A stretch of 64,000 nt of DNA from Apostichopus japonicus (GCF_037975245.1 NC_092580.1:19328501-19392500), one strand, 5' to 3'. Counted from the first letter of the stretch, positions 1 through 14,700 are shown. The notes: generated by a model from the sequence alone, not told the origin. Numbers and translations: made by a program.

Positions 1-1819
1 ACACGTAATAATTCACAGGGCATATGACTCATATTGGAAGAGATTAGCGCTAGATATGCACAAATGGTAATACTCCCTGTGAGATATTCATCAATAAGGG
101 GTGGGGATTGGAATGGGATGGGGGGGGAGGGGTGGGAGAGATACAGTGCTACCATAGAATGTTAATTTAGGGGAAGTATGAACTGGAACATTGTTCAGCT
201 TTGATAAAAAAATGATTAGCTAATAGGCTGTACCAGCTAATTAGAAATTAAAAATTAAAAAGAAGAATTAAGAATTAAAAAATATCTAAATCTGAGAAAC
301 ATTTTGTGTTTGTATATTTTTCTAAAATCTTGCAAAAAAATCTCAGAGAAGTGTATGTTGGATCTACTTGTCAGCATTGGATGTAAATTAACCACACGAT
401 CGATGCAGCCAACCTGCGCTTTGTTAAGAGCTCCTGGAAGATTAAAATGTTCCGTCGTTAACATAACATTGCTGACAGTGGAATGAAGGTTGTATTTCCT
501 TTGTTTGAATGTAAACATTAATAGTACACAATGTGTGGTGTGGAATTGTACACGAAAGCCATAAATGCCTGGAGTGTTACATGAACGGCATTTTTGCTTT
601 CAAGCACTATAATTCAGAGCTCTACAATGTTTATCATAACACAGTTGTGATTTATCGCAAGTACGTGGTAACAGATCATGCTCCTAGCCAATATAACAGC
701 CGTGTACTGTACTTACGGAAAACCCGAATAACTAGGGCGAGGATTGGTATAATCCTCCCTCCGTGGAGCGGCAGCAGCTCGGATTAGCTACGGAAGGTGA
801 AGACAGACAGAAGACAATATCTGTTGGGATTGGATTTACCTTGATGATTACATAAATATTAGCTACCAGCCTTGGAGAAGTAGATCACTAGAGAGATGTC
901 ACAGTGGTGTGAACTGATCCATGCAGCATATATATATCTGACACCTTCCTCGCTGCTTCGTGTAAACCAACCTTCCAAAATTAAGGATTTGCGGCAGCGG
1001 CATATGAAAAGTTTAAGAATACTTCCCACTTCTAACGGGAATAATATTTATAGCGATGGAGGTCTTGCCAAATTCACTCGGGTATTATTAATTCACAGGC
1101 AAGGTTGTTTGAAATCGGTGGAAGTATGAAGTTAATTAGCCTCCTTTTCTGTTAGTTAGTTATTGTTAAATAGAATAAACATCTGTTATATTCATGCAGA
1201 GGTGTAGCTATAGGTACTGGAAATTCCTACAGAATTCTACTATTTCCAGTATGGGCTATTTTGTCTCTATGATATCCCAATGTCTTGGTGGCAGGATGAG
1301 TCATTCACAAAGTTGCAGCAATTATTTTCTTCCCTTCTCAGATCTGAAGTACTGGGATCATCTTCTATTTGTTAGCTCTGGACATTGTTGAATCCAATGA
1401 AAGTAGCTATTATGCTTTACTTTATAGAACTAAGGCTTAAGATGTGACAATGTAGGGAAGTGATTTGTTCTACTTGCAGCTTCCCAAATAGCTCATATTC
1501 AAGTCCATTCTTCTCGCCCCCCCGACTTCCTCCCAGGTGCCTGATAAAATTCGGAGAGGCTCAGGAGACAAACCCCACCACCTCCCCCACCCACCCACAC
1601 TTTTCTCAGCACAAAGAGGAAGTGGGAAGGTACAAATTTAACATACTTTATATCTTTGGAACACTGAAAATACAAAATTTCATGACTTGCAAAGTACTGC
1701 AACAACAGACATTGAATCAGCAAAGGTTGTGCATGAAATATGTTGTGTGTATAGTTAGTCCTGCAACTCAAATCCTGTGTTTGTCATTTCATCAAAGCTT
1801 GATGCTTGTCTTTATGATG

Positions 1820-1985
1820 TTTCCCTCTGCTCCTCATCCCATCCTCCCCATCCCCTTTCCTCCTCTACTCCCCCTCCCTCCTCTCTATCCCATCCCTCCC
1901 TCTATCGCCATCCCTCCTTCTAACCCCCTTCCCATACCTTTCCATTCCATGAGATCCATCCCTCCGGGTTCCCCTCCCCCCATAT
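1820..1985 (+). repeat. Pyrimidine-rich low-complexity tract
   Basis: About 165 bases made almost entirely of C and T (blocks of CCCT, CTCCC and CCATCC). It explains the long proline, serine and leucine-rich open frame running through it, which I do not regard as a gene. Confidence 0.8.
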
Positions 1986-4029
1986 ATGCACCCATAGAGG
2001 AATTAAAGGAGTACATTTATGGCATTATATGATAAAGTGTACAGGGCAGTACTTCTCTAGCAAAACGTATGATACAGTATACATACTGTCAGATACGTGT
2101 ATGGCACTGTACAGTACGGTATGTACTGTGCAATCGAAATGTATATAGCCTAACTCAAGACTATACCCCCCAAAAAACACACTTCCATTTCTTCCCTTCA
2201 CTGCGAATATCTATTTTTTTTACCCATCCGATAGAAGTAGTTAAGTTGCCTTATGGCAAAGTTGTGCATTAACAGTAGTATCAATCACCATTTCTTTATA
2301 CGGTACGGCAGCACTCTCTCACCCCGGAGCGACTATAGCCTCTTGCAAGTGATTGCTTTCGCATTGAAGAGATATATCGCTAAAAGTAAATAGGACACAT
2401 ATTACTCATCTCTCATTCATATTGCAACATTATTGTCAGGGTTGCTCCGTCAAGTGTGAAATGAGTCGCATAGTTACAGTTTATTAGCATATGTGGTTCG
2501 GCCTGAACTGATCAAGAACAAAACTCGATAGCGTCTGCAGTAGTACACACTTAAGCGTGCGTTCGGTATCTGGTCCCCTGCGAAATCAAATTGCAGATAC
2601 TTGCTGTAATAATCAGCACATGAAATTGCCTTGGGAGTACTAGGTGGTGACCTAAATTGTCAGAGCTATCATCGAGCAGGTCTCTTTATATATGCAGCAC
2701 TGCAGAATTTAAGATTGTCAGCAGTTTATTTTGCAGATTTTATTCTGATCTAGCTGTCTTTTTCTTGTTTCCTCCTAATAACTGTTCAGTTAATAAGCAG
2801 TAGTGCATATTGATTGCTCTACCATTTTATCAGTATATTAGAGAGATAAACATTCACTGGCAGAGGAAATTTAAAGAAAGTAAAAACAGAATTTGAAGTA
2901 TAATATTTATTGTTTTTAATTAGTTGATGCCTTTGCTTGGTAAGAAATGTTTGTGGGTTTGGAAAGTGTGTACTGTGTCATGGAAATGAATGTTAAAACA
3001 ATGGTCAGCGATGTTTAAATGCTTCCTTTAAATTTGGAGCCAGAACATTGAAGATTTCAGCTTTAGGAAGTAATAACTGATTTACAGTAATATGTATAAT
3101 CTGCATATTAAAATATTTTGGTTCACTATAACATTCTGTAGCGGACAATCTATGGAATAATTTAGAAGTGTAGGACTTACTGTAGCTGTTACTACCATTG
3201 ATATTATGGCAAGGAGGTTTTGTCTGCATAAACCTCACTTTCAAAGAGAATCGCAATATGTCAAGTTGCAAATTAATTTACATATTTACCTGCACAGGCT
3301 TTTTGCAGTAGATAGGTGTAGGTAGATAGGTGCAGTAGATAGTTAGCTTGCAGCTTTGTCTCTCTTTGAGAATCTCAATATGTAGGTTTTCCTTCTCACT
3401 AGCACATCCCTGCATGATCAGTGCATGACCAAGCTAAATTTTCTTCGCTCCTCGCTTACCTGTCTCCCGAACCCTTAGCACCTCATTCTACCGTGCTTAG
3501 AATGAACTGGTAACCTTTTAACACTGCGCGCCCTCTATGACCGGCTCCTCATGCCCTTCTCATTCTACCATCCAAAGTGCCAGCATCGTGCGTTTTTTGT
3601 CTGGTTTTTGCCCTGTTCGTTTTTTCATACACTTAGTGAATAATTTATCCAGATGGCATAGCAAAATAGCCTGAAAGGCAAGCAGATTGCTACGCAAACA
3701 GACCTTTGTAAAGATGTACATAACATGCTTTGTGCACAGAACCATATCAATTTTAATGCGTTATAAGAAACCAAGAATTCACAAATCTTCAATACTGATG
3801 AACAAAGTGTGAACGCATATTTTCCAGACAGCATGTCAAATTCAGTAGAATATTACTCAACCGTTGAAGGAAAGATACTCGGTCTCCTATTGTGGTCTGC
3901 CACAAGATTGCACGGAAAGGAGCAATAAAATATGAAATAAGGTGAAATAATTATATGTGTGAATATCACATCATGGTGTGATCAAGGTTAGGTGATATGG
4001 AGCTAATACCAAATTGAAAATGCAGATTT

Positions 4030-5015
4030 TAAGGTCTAGTAGTAGTATTGTATCTGTGGTGAAATTAAAACAACAGACAACTCCTTAATTCCTGCTGGAT
4101 CTTAATAGATAGACCTAGTAACATTTTGTGAGTACATATGCAAATAAAATTATGATATTCCCTAATTTCAGGAAAATTTAGCAATGCTTGTTATTCTCCA
4201 AAGTAATCACGCAGATCTATGTCAATGCGCTTCACAGACTGTGGTGAAATTGAATCCTGTTGGATCAGGCTTGTACAGAAATGTGTTCCATTAGATATCA
4301 ATCATGAGAACATATAACAGTATAACATTATAATATTCCGTAATCACGGGCAAAATGCCAGAGTTCTCACAATTCTCTTAAAGCAATCGCACATACATCA
4401 AATGCACTTCATGGAATGTAGTGAAATTTACGCAGAACCACTTTTGTCGGACCATATCAGCGTAATTGGACCATATGAGCTTAAATTATGTGCACCTATG
4501 TTCTCTACATACATATGAAAATTATAATATTCAGGACTAATCCTAAGTTTGGGGAAAAACGATGTTCACACTCAACGCTCTGAAAGTAATCAAACCGTAC
4601 ATCAAAGCATTTCATAGATTTCAATGGAATGTACAACACCATTCCAGCTGTATCATGACTATGTTCCAGTAGATACCTTCAAGGTTATTCTTCAAGTACA
4701 GACAAAAAATTTTTTTTTCTTTTGAATTCGAGCTATTCCTAATTTTGGGCAAAACCAATGTTATCATCCCCCAAAATGTTATCAAACTTACGTACATAAG
4801 TCATCGTAGAATGTGGTTAGAAATAAACAAACACCATATTCCTGCTGAATCATGTCTTGAGAGTTTTAGTATAAATTGTCAGCCCATATGCTCCACATAC
4901 ATACAAAATTATGATATTTTCCCCATTTTTTGCAAAAGCAATGAGCATTATTCTCTGAAAACATAATCAAACATATAATCAAAAAATGCACTTGATAGAG
5001 AATAATTACTACACC
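4030..5015 (+). repeat. Decayed tandem array, about 180-210 bp units, five copies
   Basis: Diverged units recur in the same order. Each has an A-rich block reading roughly AAAATTATAATATTC (about 4147, 4325, 4518, 4725 and 4905), then CTAATTTTGGGCAAAA-like sequence, then AAAGTAATCA, then CATCAA..GCACTTCATAGA, then GTAGTGAAATT and ATTCCTGCTG-ATCATG. Spacing between anchors is 178-207 bp. Copies look far diverged, so the array is old. No coding potential is shared between copies. Confidence 0.7.
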
Positions 5016-5989
5016 GTCATGTAGGAAGAACTCACGTCTAGCTGCGCACTCCCATTTTGTGAAAGCTCGGAGTTTCTATTTTACAACCGTCAAATTTAGG
5101 ATGCTCCTGTGATCAATCAAGTGTTATGCGACCTTCGGTAGTCTCCCATTTCTTCCATTGATGAAAAAACTCATCATATCTTTCAGAATTAATTTTTCCA
5201 GAAGCTCAAAAGCTAGTTAGCAGTGGCTTTTTATGAAAAGCTATTTCTTTTTACTATTATTAAAAAAAATTACCCAAATTTAAGAGATTCTTTATGGAAA
5301 ATTGAGTATGCCCAAGTACAGTTACAGTTCTTTCAGTGAAGTTTCGTTGTGCAGCAATTATTTGAACTTTTACCGTGAGAAACAATTGCAAGCAGAATCA
5401 AGAATCGGAATCGATTTTTGAAGATTCAAGATTCTCTGAATGAAAGCGACTCATCTTTTCATTCGAAAACAGTTGGTTTGACATGTTGCATTCAAGCTAT
5501 TCAACCAATGTAAAGACAAGGTTCTTTGCACTTTTTCTTTCTTTCTCTGTTTACAAAATGAATTGATAAAATTATGTAGCTGTTATGTCAGTGCTTTTAA
5601 GCTCCTTGTCGGCATCTTCAATTGATGCTTTAATCCTTGTTTTATTATTAATGGCAGCTGATTAAAGTTGTTTGCATCATTTGTGGATGCATTAGTGGAT
5701 GGGTTATGATACCGTTTTCCTACTTCGGCCTCCTATCAGCATCTCTGATGTGTACGTTTTTTTCGTGCACACAAATTATCATTTTGAAGTACGTGACTCT
5801 TTGTATACATAATGCAGTTTACCCCAGTTACTCTCAGCTGCTGTAGAAACAGCTATTAATCCTGTCAGCGTATTATAGTTTCAAGAATCTTGGTACAAAT
5901 TTCACAAATCAGTGGAAAATATCTTCAAAAACATTTACTAGGGAGACCTCTAAAGTTTTTGCTGTGTTCAAAAATAAAACAAAACTTTT

Positions 5990-6290
5990 AGCAAACTGCT
6001 TATCCACCAAAGAGCCTGTGTAAGAGAATGTGTAAAAGTAAGTTGGCCTGATGTTTCGATCCTAGCAGGATCTTCTTCAGAGGCTGAATGACAAGTTACA
6101 GTTACAGAAGGGACAAATACACACACAGAATACAGACAGGTTAATGAGCCGGGTGAACACAAAGAAAAAGATAGAAAGGGGATTAGTAGGCCAGGGATGG
6201 AGAGAAGAAAGAAACCAACATGAGGAAGAGGAGCGGTAGGAGATAAGCTGTAGAGGGACAAAGAGAGGATTAAGGGAACAAGGTTTTGCT
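5990..6290 (+). mobile_element. Interspersed repeat fragment, Penelope-like signature
   Basis: Contains the phrase GATGTTTCGATCCTAGCAG followed by GATCTTCTTCAGAGG, with a small GATCCTAGCAGGATC palindrome. Phrases of the type 'GTTTCGA...AGGATCTTCTTCAG' are common near the ends of Penelope-like and related retroelements in invertebrates. No reverse transcriptase or GIY-YIG domain is visible here, so this is at most a terminal fragment. The family assignment rests on memory of the motif only. Confidence 0.4.
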
Positions 6291-6491
6291 GTGTTGTTAC
6301 ATATCTAGCTACAACAATTTTTTAGCTTCTCGTATTTTTTCATCAGTGTCTCCCAAAACTTGATCAATACATACACAAAAATCCACTTCAAATGTTTACT
6401 CTGTAGTGTGTCAATGTACTCTGAATGTAAAGCCTTTAATAATATCAAAGTATTTCAAATTGCATCTGAGCTGCTGCATGAGTTTCCTACA

Positions 6492-6510
6492 AGAGAGAGA
6501 GAGAGAGAGA
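6492..6510 (+). repeat. (GA)n microsatellite
   Basis: Nine to ten uninterrupted GA dinucleotides in non-coding DNA. Confidence 0.9.
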
Positions 6511-9500
6511 TCTTATCCAACTAGTCTGGCTTAATTCTTTCCCCACATCTCTGTGTATATAGCGTTCATGTTGTGACAAACCGTTTTATTGGTTGGGTCG
6601 TTAATATCGGTTGAACTCTCCGTATGTTACATAACCGGATTTATGTTTTGTCTCACAGTGGGATCTCCAAATCTCACTTGCCAAAAGTCTTTGATTGGTA
6701 AAATAAAGGAAAGTATATTTACATGGGAGGTTGTTTACAGATAATAGAAACAAGATAGTGAGTGAACTTATACGAAAAAGTCAACGAAAGATACGAAGGG
6801 AGACAATGCGGAAGAGAAATAAGCTGTTATAATGTTAAAACCACGTTTCCATGGGCTGTGAAAGTCTGTGTTTAAGGATGAAGACAATTTAAGCAAACTT
6901 GCTCATAACAGTACTACAAAGTTTTAATATCCATACACCATATCACTCACATCTGGACAATTCAGTTTAGATTTGTAACTGAAATAGAGCAGAACACTGT
7001 CATCTAGACCTTTACTTTACATCCTAACACAGTAGACAGTAAGTATAGACACCTCCGTGTTTATTACTATAAATACTGTATGCTGTATATGGGTGGATAC
7101 ACACTGTGTATGAATGACATCATATATACAAACGACCAGGTATGGGAAACCTATCACGCTGGTACTGAACTCAGTTGGATGTCTAGAGTTTATTCTGAGC
7201 TGAGGAATGAGGTATATAGTTGATATTAAAATGTCAGAATGTTTTGATTAATTTCTAACGAATGGAATGCCTGTGTTTATATCATCACCTTACTCTTCAT
7301 GAATCATTTGATCTGATCATTTGCAATGGGGTGGAGGGAGGGGTTGGATATAGACAATGGGAAGACAAAAAGAAATTCAATAAGGGAGAAATGAAAACAA
7401 ACATCTAGAGTAATGGTAAAAATTGAGAATCAAGCTTATATATAGTAAATATCATAGTTCAGAAATTCTGTAGTGTAACATTTGGTATTTTATATTTTGT
7501 ACAATGAATTTTATAGTTTTGTTTGAATTTATTTTATAGGAGAAGCAAGCCCAACTATTAGTATTTAAATTGTTGTGATAAAGATGTATTTATGCTATTG
7601 ATGGACAATTCCCTCAGACAGTCATTGAAAATCACTTTTTTTTCCATTCTGAGATTTCACAATGATTACTGTTCCTTCATTTATTAGATTTATGATATAG
7701 TCAATTAGTTGTGAAAATATGAACTTTATCATATACAGCTTTTATTGGATATGGATGAGGGGGGGGGGGCTGGGGGGAATGCTTAGAGACTGAGGATAAA
7801 ATATATATTGATACAAACATAAATATAATATTACCAAATACATATTGTGAATTTTGAAATGGTTAATTTGGAAGAAAGAGTAAGAATATGAGACAGGACT
7901 CAAAAGTGGGTTAATGCAGTGCTAAAATGTCACTAAGCTAGTTAAGTAGAGTTCATTATGAGAGGTAATTATCATCCTTCGTAAACACCCAAAAGTAGAA
8001 AGTTGTGAGAAATTGTTTTTGAAGATTTAGTGTTTTGAATGAATCCCCCTTGTGTATGTCCTTTTACAGTGTAAATGTAATTGAGGCATCTTAGATGTTC
8101 ATTGGGTTCTTCTGCAAAGAAAGGTTTCATTGAGTAGATTTCATCCTCCTGAGTTTGGTTTCCTGAATTGGATTATAGCCTGTATGTGATATGACGTATC
8201 TAAGCAACATTTACGGTCGGTTGATCAGATCTTGTCAAAAAATTCCTTCTGCTCCCTCTCTCTGAGAGGAGAGCTGGAACCAAAGTGAGAAATTGTTTTT
8301 AATCTTGTGACCATGTGCAGGAGCTACAAAATCCATGCCTTTAAGCATCGTTCAAGAATATGCGGAAGACTTCAAAGGGCTTTTTATATCTTGTATCCTG
8401 GTGTTGGGTTTATTGACACATTCATGGTGGTGTGCCTTTGTGAACTTGAAGAGAGTATAGGTATGTGGTATTGATTAAAATTAAAATTTTTGTTTTAAAG
8501 TTGATTGTAATACCGAAAGTTGTAGACAAGGAGGTATTAGATTATAAGTTTGCTAGGATGGGAGCACATGTGAGTTTTCTGATGATAATAACAGAGGGAA
8601 AGTTACACATAATTATTATTGGATGGGGGGGGGGGGGAAGGGAGAGGGTCAAGAGGACCAACATGTTATACAAATATGTTACAAATTTTAATTGGCAAAA
8701 CATCAACTTTGTGTTGGTAAACGCTGTGTCCAAAAAAGTATTCTGTATTCCAATTACATAATTTTGGAAATTATAATTAAACATTAATGATTAGTTCGAA
8801 ACATTACAATATGTGAAGTGTTACGGAAAGTAATATTTAGGCCACCAAATGTCAAAAGTGCGCAAGTTTAATCCTATGACCTATTTAGGTCACATAAAAG
8901 AAACCAATATTGTCTGTTTCATGACATATTATTTCAGTTCAATTGGGACTTTTCTTCACACCTCGCAAAATTGCACTCTTGCTCTGGGCGTGTTTGGGAA
9001 TATCGAATCCCAAATAAACTGCTTTCAGTTGATGTTTCCCTACATAGTCAAGTCTGTGAACGCAAGACTGTGGTGAATTCGACCCAAAATAATTAAAATT
9101 CAAAGGAGATTTTGTTGGGAGGCGAGCAATCTGTAGCCTATTCATCTTGTAGTTAATATGACAGAATAGTGATTAGTTCCTTACAATCTGCAAACTTAAT
9201 AGTAAATTCAATATATTGATCGTTGACAATTCAGGGTCAAAAGTAATCTGTTAAATATATTCCATTCTGTTTGACCTTGCATTTTATATTGCATAAATAA
9301 TTTCCCTTTAAACGGCCGTTTTTCGTTTGTTCAACAACTTTTCAAAATTGCATTTGACCAACCACCTATAAAGACACCACTCCCCTCCCCCCCCCCCCCC
9401 AACCCCTCCTAGATATTTTGCCACCAAGTGTCCAAAAGGTTAAATGAATTTGTTATCAATACACAACATTGGTGCCTAGATTCCCACTCTCCCAGACATG

Positions 9501-11249
9501 CATTCACGTCAGTAAATTTTATAATCACACATGCAGGAGGAAACCTGGGAAAATTAAATATAAATTTTTTTAAAACCACAGTCAACTTCAACTTCATTAT
9601 TTGAAGTGAAGCTTGACTACAAGTCTCTTTCTAGTGATTAAACTGTTATGAGGTTTTAGTTTCACATGACATCAGGAAATTAACCAAAATCAGCTGAAAA
9701 AGTATCATTAATTCATTAAGATTGTGCCTAATGGCTTAAGGCATACTTGCAATATTAAAGGCTTATACTTAAATTGTCAGTATATCAGTACACTGTATTA
9801 TTGATGTATCTAACATACAATATTTATGAAGACATACACCCCCAACATGCAGTATTGAAGCAAGCAATGTCAAAAGTCGATTTTAGGTACATTCTCGTGG
9901 TGAATGAAGGTGTCTTATAACAGCTGGTAATACAAATTGTAGCACGTTTTTAGGATGACTGTCCTCCCCCCCCAACATCTTTTATTCTCACTATGCTGTG
10001 GGGTGTTTCAAATGATGCTAAATATAATAACTTGATCTCTATCTAGAATCCTGGTAATAAGGTTTAAAATGGCTCACATTTTGTGTCGTCTATTGATCAG
10101 CTTTTTTCTCTGTCTGAGATTATTATTAACCTTTTGTGTCGGCTTTTATATGGGAAAGAGTGAGTTTCCCAGCTGTGGTTTTTGAATCTATAGCGACCAT
10201 GCACGATGTTATAAAAAGTCATTGTACTATGAATGCATGCCTTATGTGAAGAAAAGACCGAACTAGTAATATAACACAGAACGAAATGAAATGTGAAATA
10301 ACAAAACACAATAGCAGAGTAGCTTGTGTTGGCAACTCGTGGGAAAACTATTTCTTGTTTTGCTTTGAGCCTTTTCTGATGAAAAAGCTTAATTCACCAT
10401 TATTTTGCTTGGTTTTCTTTCTTTATTGTTTGTGACCTTTTTAGTGCCCAAAGTAATTTGTAAGCTTTAAAATTTGGAGATGATAAATTTGCATGAGTTT
10501 CCAACAAGTGACTTGTTTAAATCAACTTTACAGGACAATTGAGGAGCCTTACCAAATTTATCAAAATTCAACCCAAAAAGGTTTTTTTTTGTAAATATCT
10601 TGAATTGTAAAATTTTACAACATTCAAACCCAGCCATGTAGTAATACCTCATACTTGATACCCAGCCCTCTATCACATTAACACGAGAACCAGACAGACA
10701 TGTGGCGTTTCGATCCATATTACCAATTTACTGATATACGTTGAGTCCCACAACTAATTTTCTTCTGCTGAGTAAAGGTAGGCTCAACAGATTTTGAAAA
10801 ATTCAACACAGCTGTGCTCAGCTATCGTTAAAGCCAAGAAATCAGTCCACGGAGGCTGTATCGGGACAAACACCTGTATACATGGGTTTTACAAATATAG
10901 GCTAACTCAATCCACTGAGCTCTCAGGCACAGTGGCACACCATCAATCTTGAAGACATATCTAACCTAAGAAGGTCAATAAAATAATCATTTAATTATGC
11001 AAGGCAAAATATTGGAAAGGATATCGTGAAAATTGGGAACTTTTGGTTATTGTGTCGTGGGGGGGGGGGGGGGGAAACAAATATATCTGGTAATTCGCAT
11101 AGCAACATGCGAGGCAAAACTGGCAACTTGCTATACAAGAACGAAGATGTGTGTCTTTAATAGTCTTTGTACACCATCATAGTACTTTGTATCGAGACAA
11201 AAATGAGACCCTTCAAAACTACATAAAATCTGAACACTCAATTATTCCA

Positions 11250-11335
11250 TGTGTGTTTGTATGTATGTATTTATGTGTGTATGTATGTCATGTATGTATG
11301 TATGTAAGTATATATTCAATACATGTATCGATAGT
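11250..11335 (+). repeat. (TATG)n microsatellite
   Basis: Imperfect TATG/TGTG tetranucleotide repeats about 230 bp before the LamG1 exon. Confidence 0.85.
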
Positions 11336-11565
11336 CCACATGTATATCTAGTAATGAGATCTAGCGTATCTTGTATTTCGTAAGTGTGGTAGGGATAATG
11401 AAGATTATCCTAAGCCAAGGAAAAGAAGACTTTGAACTTGTACTCTGTGTATTATTCATAAACTTCTGTCTCTTAATGTTTGCCACAGATACTCAAGCCC
11501 CAGCTATTTATACTCACATTTCACAATATTCACCCTTTTATATCACGTTTCTTCTCATTTTACAG

Positions 11566-11770
11566 TTTCGCTACCAAGCAGCAAAACGGCCTACTCTTTT
11601 ACAATGGCCGCTACAACCATCAACACGACTTCATCGCCTTGGAGATCGTTGAAGGAGCTGTCAAGTTCTCCTTCTCTACTGGAATTGCAACAACAACGGT
11701 GTCGGCTTCTATCCCGGGAGGTGTCAGCGATGGCAAATGGCATACAGTTACAGTCAAATACGTCGCAAAA
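11566..11770 (+). CDS. CELSR: CELSR exon 1 (in window): laminin G domain 1, first part
   Basis: AG acceptor at 11564-11565 and GTGAGT donor at 11771. One base completes a codon from an upstream exon, followed by 68 full codons ending in phase 0. The translation carries the CELSR LamG1 signature [15 protein letters not shown], then [11 protein letters not shown] and [10 protein letters not shown]. The preceding acceptor has a good pyrimidine tract. Confidence 0.93.
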
Positions 11771-14700
11771 GTGAGTCGTGCGTTAATATTCACCCTCCCC
11801 TTCACTCCACCTCCATCCCCCCCTTATCCACCTCCTCACTTTCCTCCTTTTGTTACGTCTAATTCAGGAGTAGTAATTCAGATTTCAGAGGCTGTTAGAA
11901 GTTGGCAAAATAGTGCTTGTCTTCTTGACTTATCGAGTTTCGTGGTGATCATTGCTTGTTTACATGTCAACATGTTGACCGGATGTTTATAGCTGAACCT
12001 AATATTCGTAAAAAAGGTTTTAAGTGACACCACTCACTGGGGCACTCACATCACTCAGTAATGTCACTTTGTCATGGTAGAAAATGCTAGATTTACTTGA
12101 TTTCTCTAGTACCAGTCTCCTAAACGTATCCACTCCCAATCTAGCTAGCCTATACCAGCTGGTAAAATTATTGCATGTGTACTGCACCTCTGATCACTCT
12201 CTTCGGTTCACTGTCCTCTAGCTCTGTACTTTGTGATAGAGTTTAGATCAGGAAATGAGGTAAAATTGATCAGAGAAATTGTGTCTGCATATTTGTTGGT
12301 TTATGGAACAAATGTATTTTTGCAAAAGAAAATGTTACCCCACAAAAAGTTACAAAGTTCTCTTGATGGATGTGCTGCCAGTGCTGGTTATATCCAGGGG
12401 ATGGTATGTGAGGGAGGGGGGTGGCATATTTTTGTAGATACCAGTGAAAGAATGTACACTCTCATAGACTTATTTGATAAGAGAACAGAGTTTTTTATTG
12501 TTAATACACAAGTATACAATGCCTGAGATTTGTAATTACTTACTCGTTCCACCTTCCACATCCCTCATCCTTGTATGTAATTGCTTGGATTTACAAGTGA
12601 CATTTACATTACTATTCACTTACATTCACCCCTCTCCCCCCCCCCTTCCTAGCCTCAGTAAGTATCGTCGTACCACCCTTGTCAAGTTCATACCCATCCT
12701 ACTATTTGTCTCTTCTCTAAGAACTTTTGTTTGGTTTCTTGGATTTGCAAGGTCAGAGCGGCTGCTCACTACATTACCGGCAAAGAAGTATCTTAACTTG
12801 TAGGATTTCCTAATTTGCATTAAAACACAGAAGAATGATTCCAGAAGTAGAGTTTTTACGATCAGCTAATTTCAAAGAGAAATTTAAGGATACTCATGTG
12901 TGCCTTCATCTTCAAGCAGTTGACATGTTGACCTAGTATTTGCCGCTGTAAAATAAACTCTGACCTTGTCTCAGTTCGGCTCTGTCACGCAAAGAAATAA
13001 AACAGGTTAAGAGTTTGTACTTAACAATATTATCTTGTGAGAGATCTAAATTCTAGTGTACAATTAACATAAATTGCAAAGGAATTTCACTCCTAGAAGT
13101 GCAAGAACCCCTTTCCTACTTTCCTCTGTTTTATCCTCTGTACATCCGGGCCCCCTCTTCCTTCGCACCTAATTTATGCGATGACTAAGTAATCATCAAA
13201 TGTTACTAGACATTGAGGTGCTGTTTGCATCAATATGGATGACACTTATAAACTGGATGGCACCATCCGTGGCATGTATCCACTCTGAATGCTTGTCTCT
13301 GTATATATTAATACTCATATAGTATCAGTACATGTTGGAAGATAACATATTTCAGCAGGTGTCTTTCCTACATGGATGGTATCCTTGTGGCTATGTGGGT
13401 TGTTACCACACTCATCCTAATTGTGGTTACTAATGACGTCTCAGTGTGCTTACTGGTTCCTATGACTGCCTGCTACATGTTAGCTATTATTGTAGGAATT
13501 GTCAAATTTGTGGGACTGGATAAATACCTTAAATATGTGAAAATACAAATGATATTTGGTTGATTTTCATGGGTAATTGCCATCGCAAAAATTTGTAAAC
13601 AGGGAAGTGTCTCATTTCTCAGTGCAGATCCCAGCATAATTTAAGGCTTACATATTTCTGCAGTAATATAAACTAAATCAAAGTACATATAGTACATAAA
13701 TAGTACATATTTAAGTCAGTAGTTTAATAATTCACATTGTATATTAAATATACTGTAACCCAACACAGAGTGAATAAGATGTTGTAGATGCTTCATGTCT
13801 AGAAAAGGAATTGTGAAATACATTAGAAAATCTTTCCAATTAACACAGTATCGGCTCATTGCCTGTTGCTCACGTTTGATATTTGCAGCCCCACACCTTC
13901 AGTGACTGATCATGTTTGTAGCTGCGGTCTGCTTCTTCAAAGTGATAATTTTAATCTTGTTACATTCTCTGTGCTCTCTACCCTTCCTTCATCGTCGTTA
14001 TCAAGTCTTACTGAATGTGCTTCTCTCACTTTATGTTGCGACTTTACCCTCAACCTTATCATATCATGTCACTACCTCGGAAGTCATTTTTTCAAGGTGC
14101 ATTCCAAACAACAAATCATGCTGCAATCCCGTCCAACCAGCCATATCAATGAGATGATAAATCGAGGAGGGTCTTTGATCTACCATCCAATGAGGGGAAA
14201 CTGTTCATCCACAGGACAGACCATTAAGCGTCACTCATCCTTGTACAGTTTCTACCCATCCAGCTACATTTGATTGCAGCGATAGATTTATGAGGTCACA
14301 GCTGTTTGGAATAGGGAGAGGGAATTAAAAAGGCTCAAGTCCAAAGAAACAGAAAGCGTTTTCTTTTTTTTTATGAGACCACGGTTGGCAACAACTGCTT
14401 CACTTCAAAACAGAGGAATAAAAATTGACACTGCAGGAAGGCGTATCTCAGTTTGGTGTAGAACCGTACATACACGGGAGTGGCATGGAGTAATACAGAG
14501 AAATGCCTATGCACTGGATATGACATATATATAGTGTTTTTCCCCGTAGAGCGAATATTTGCAACCCGATTTAAATGTCTTTACAGCATGTAAGGTTTAC
14601 ATCTGCTCATTAGCAAATATCTGTTTTGCTTTCATTTTTATTTGGTAGTTTGTTGTGGGTGTTTATTTGGTGTTTGTATTTAGGATGTTGTTCTTAAATT

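Larger units (their letters stand above)
1..11565. other. Non-coding DNA upstream of the first visible CELSR exon, probably intron
   Basis: I found no exon-like stretch in these 11.6 kb. The open frames are short, AT-rich or made of low-complexity sequence. Because the exon at 11566 begins inside a codon after an AG acceptor, at least the adjacent part is intron; whether all of it is one intron cannot be told here. It holds the pyrimidine tract, decayed tandem array, Penelope-like fragment, simple repeats and G/C runs listed separately. Confidence 0.6.

Noticed and set aside
1460-2032. 190-residue Pro-rich open frame
   Set aside because: Produced by the pyrimidine-rich tract; no domain, no codon bias, no splice context.
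13866-14273. 135-residue open frame
   Set aside because: No recognisable domain, overlaps another open frame of similar length, and lies inside a CELSR intron.
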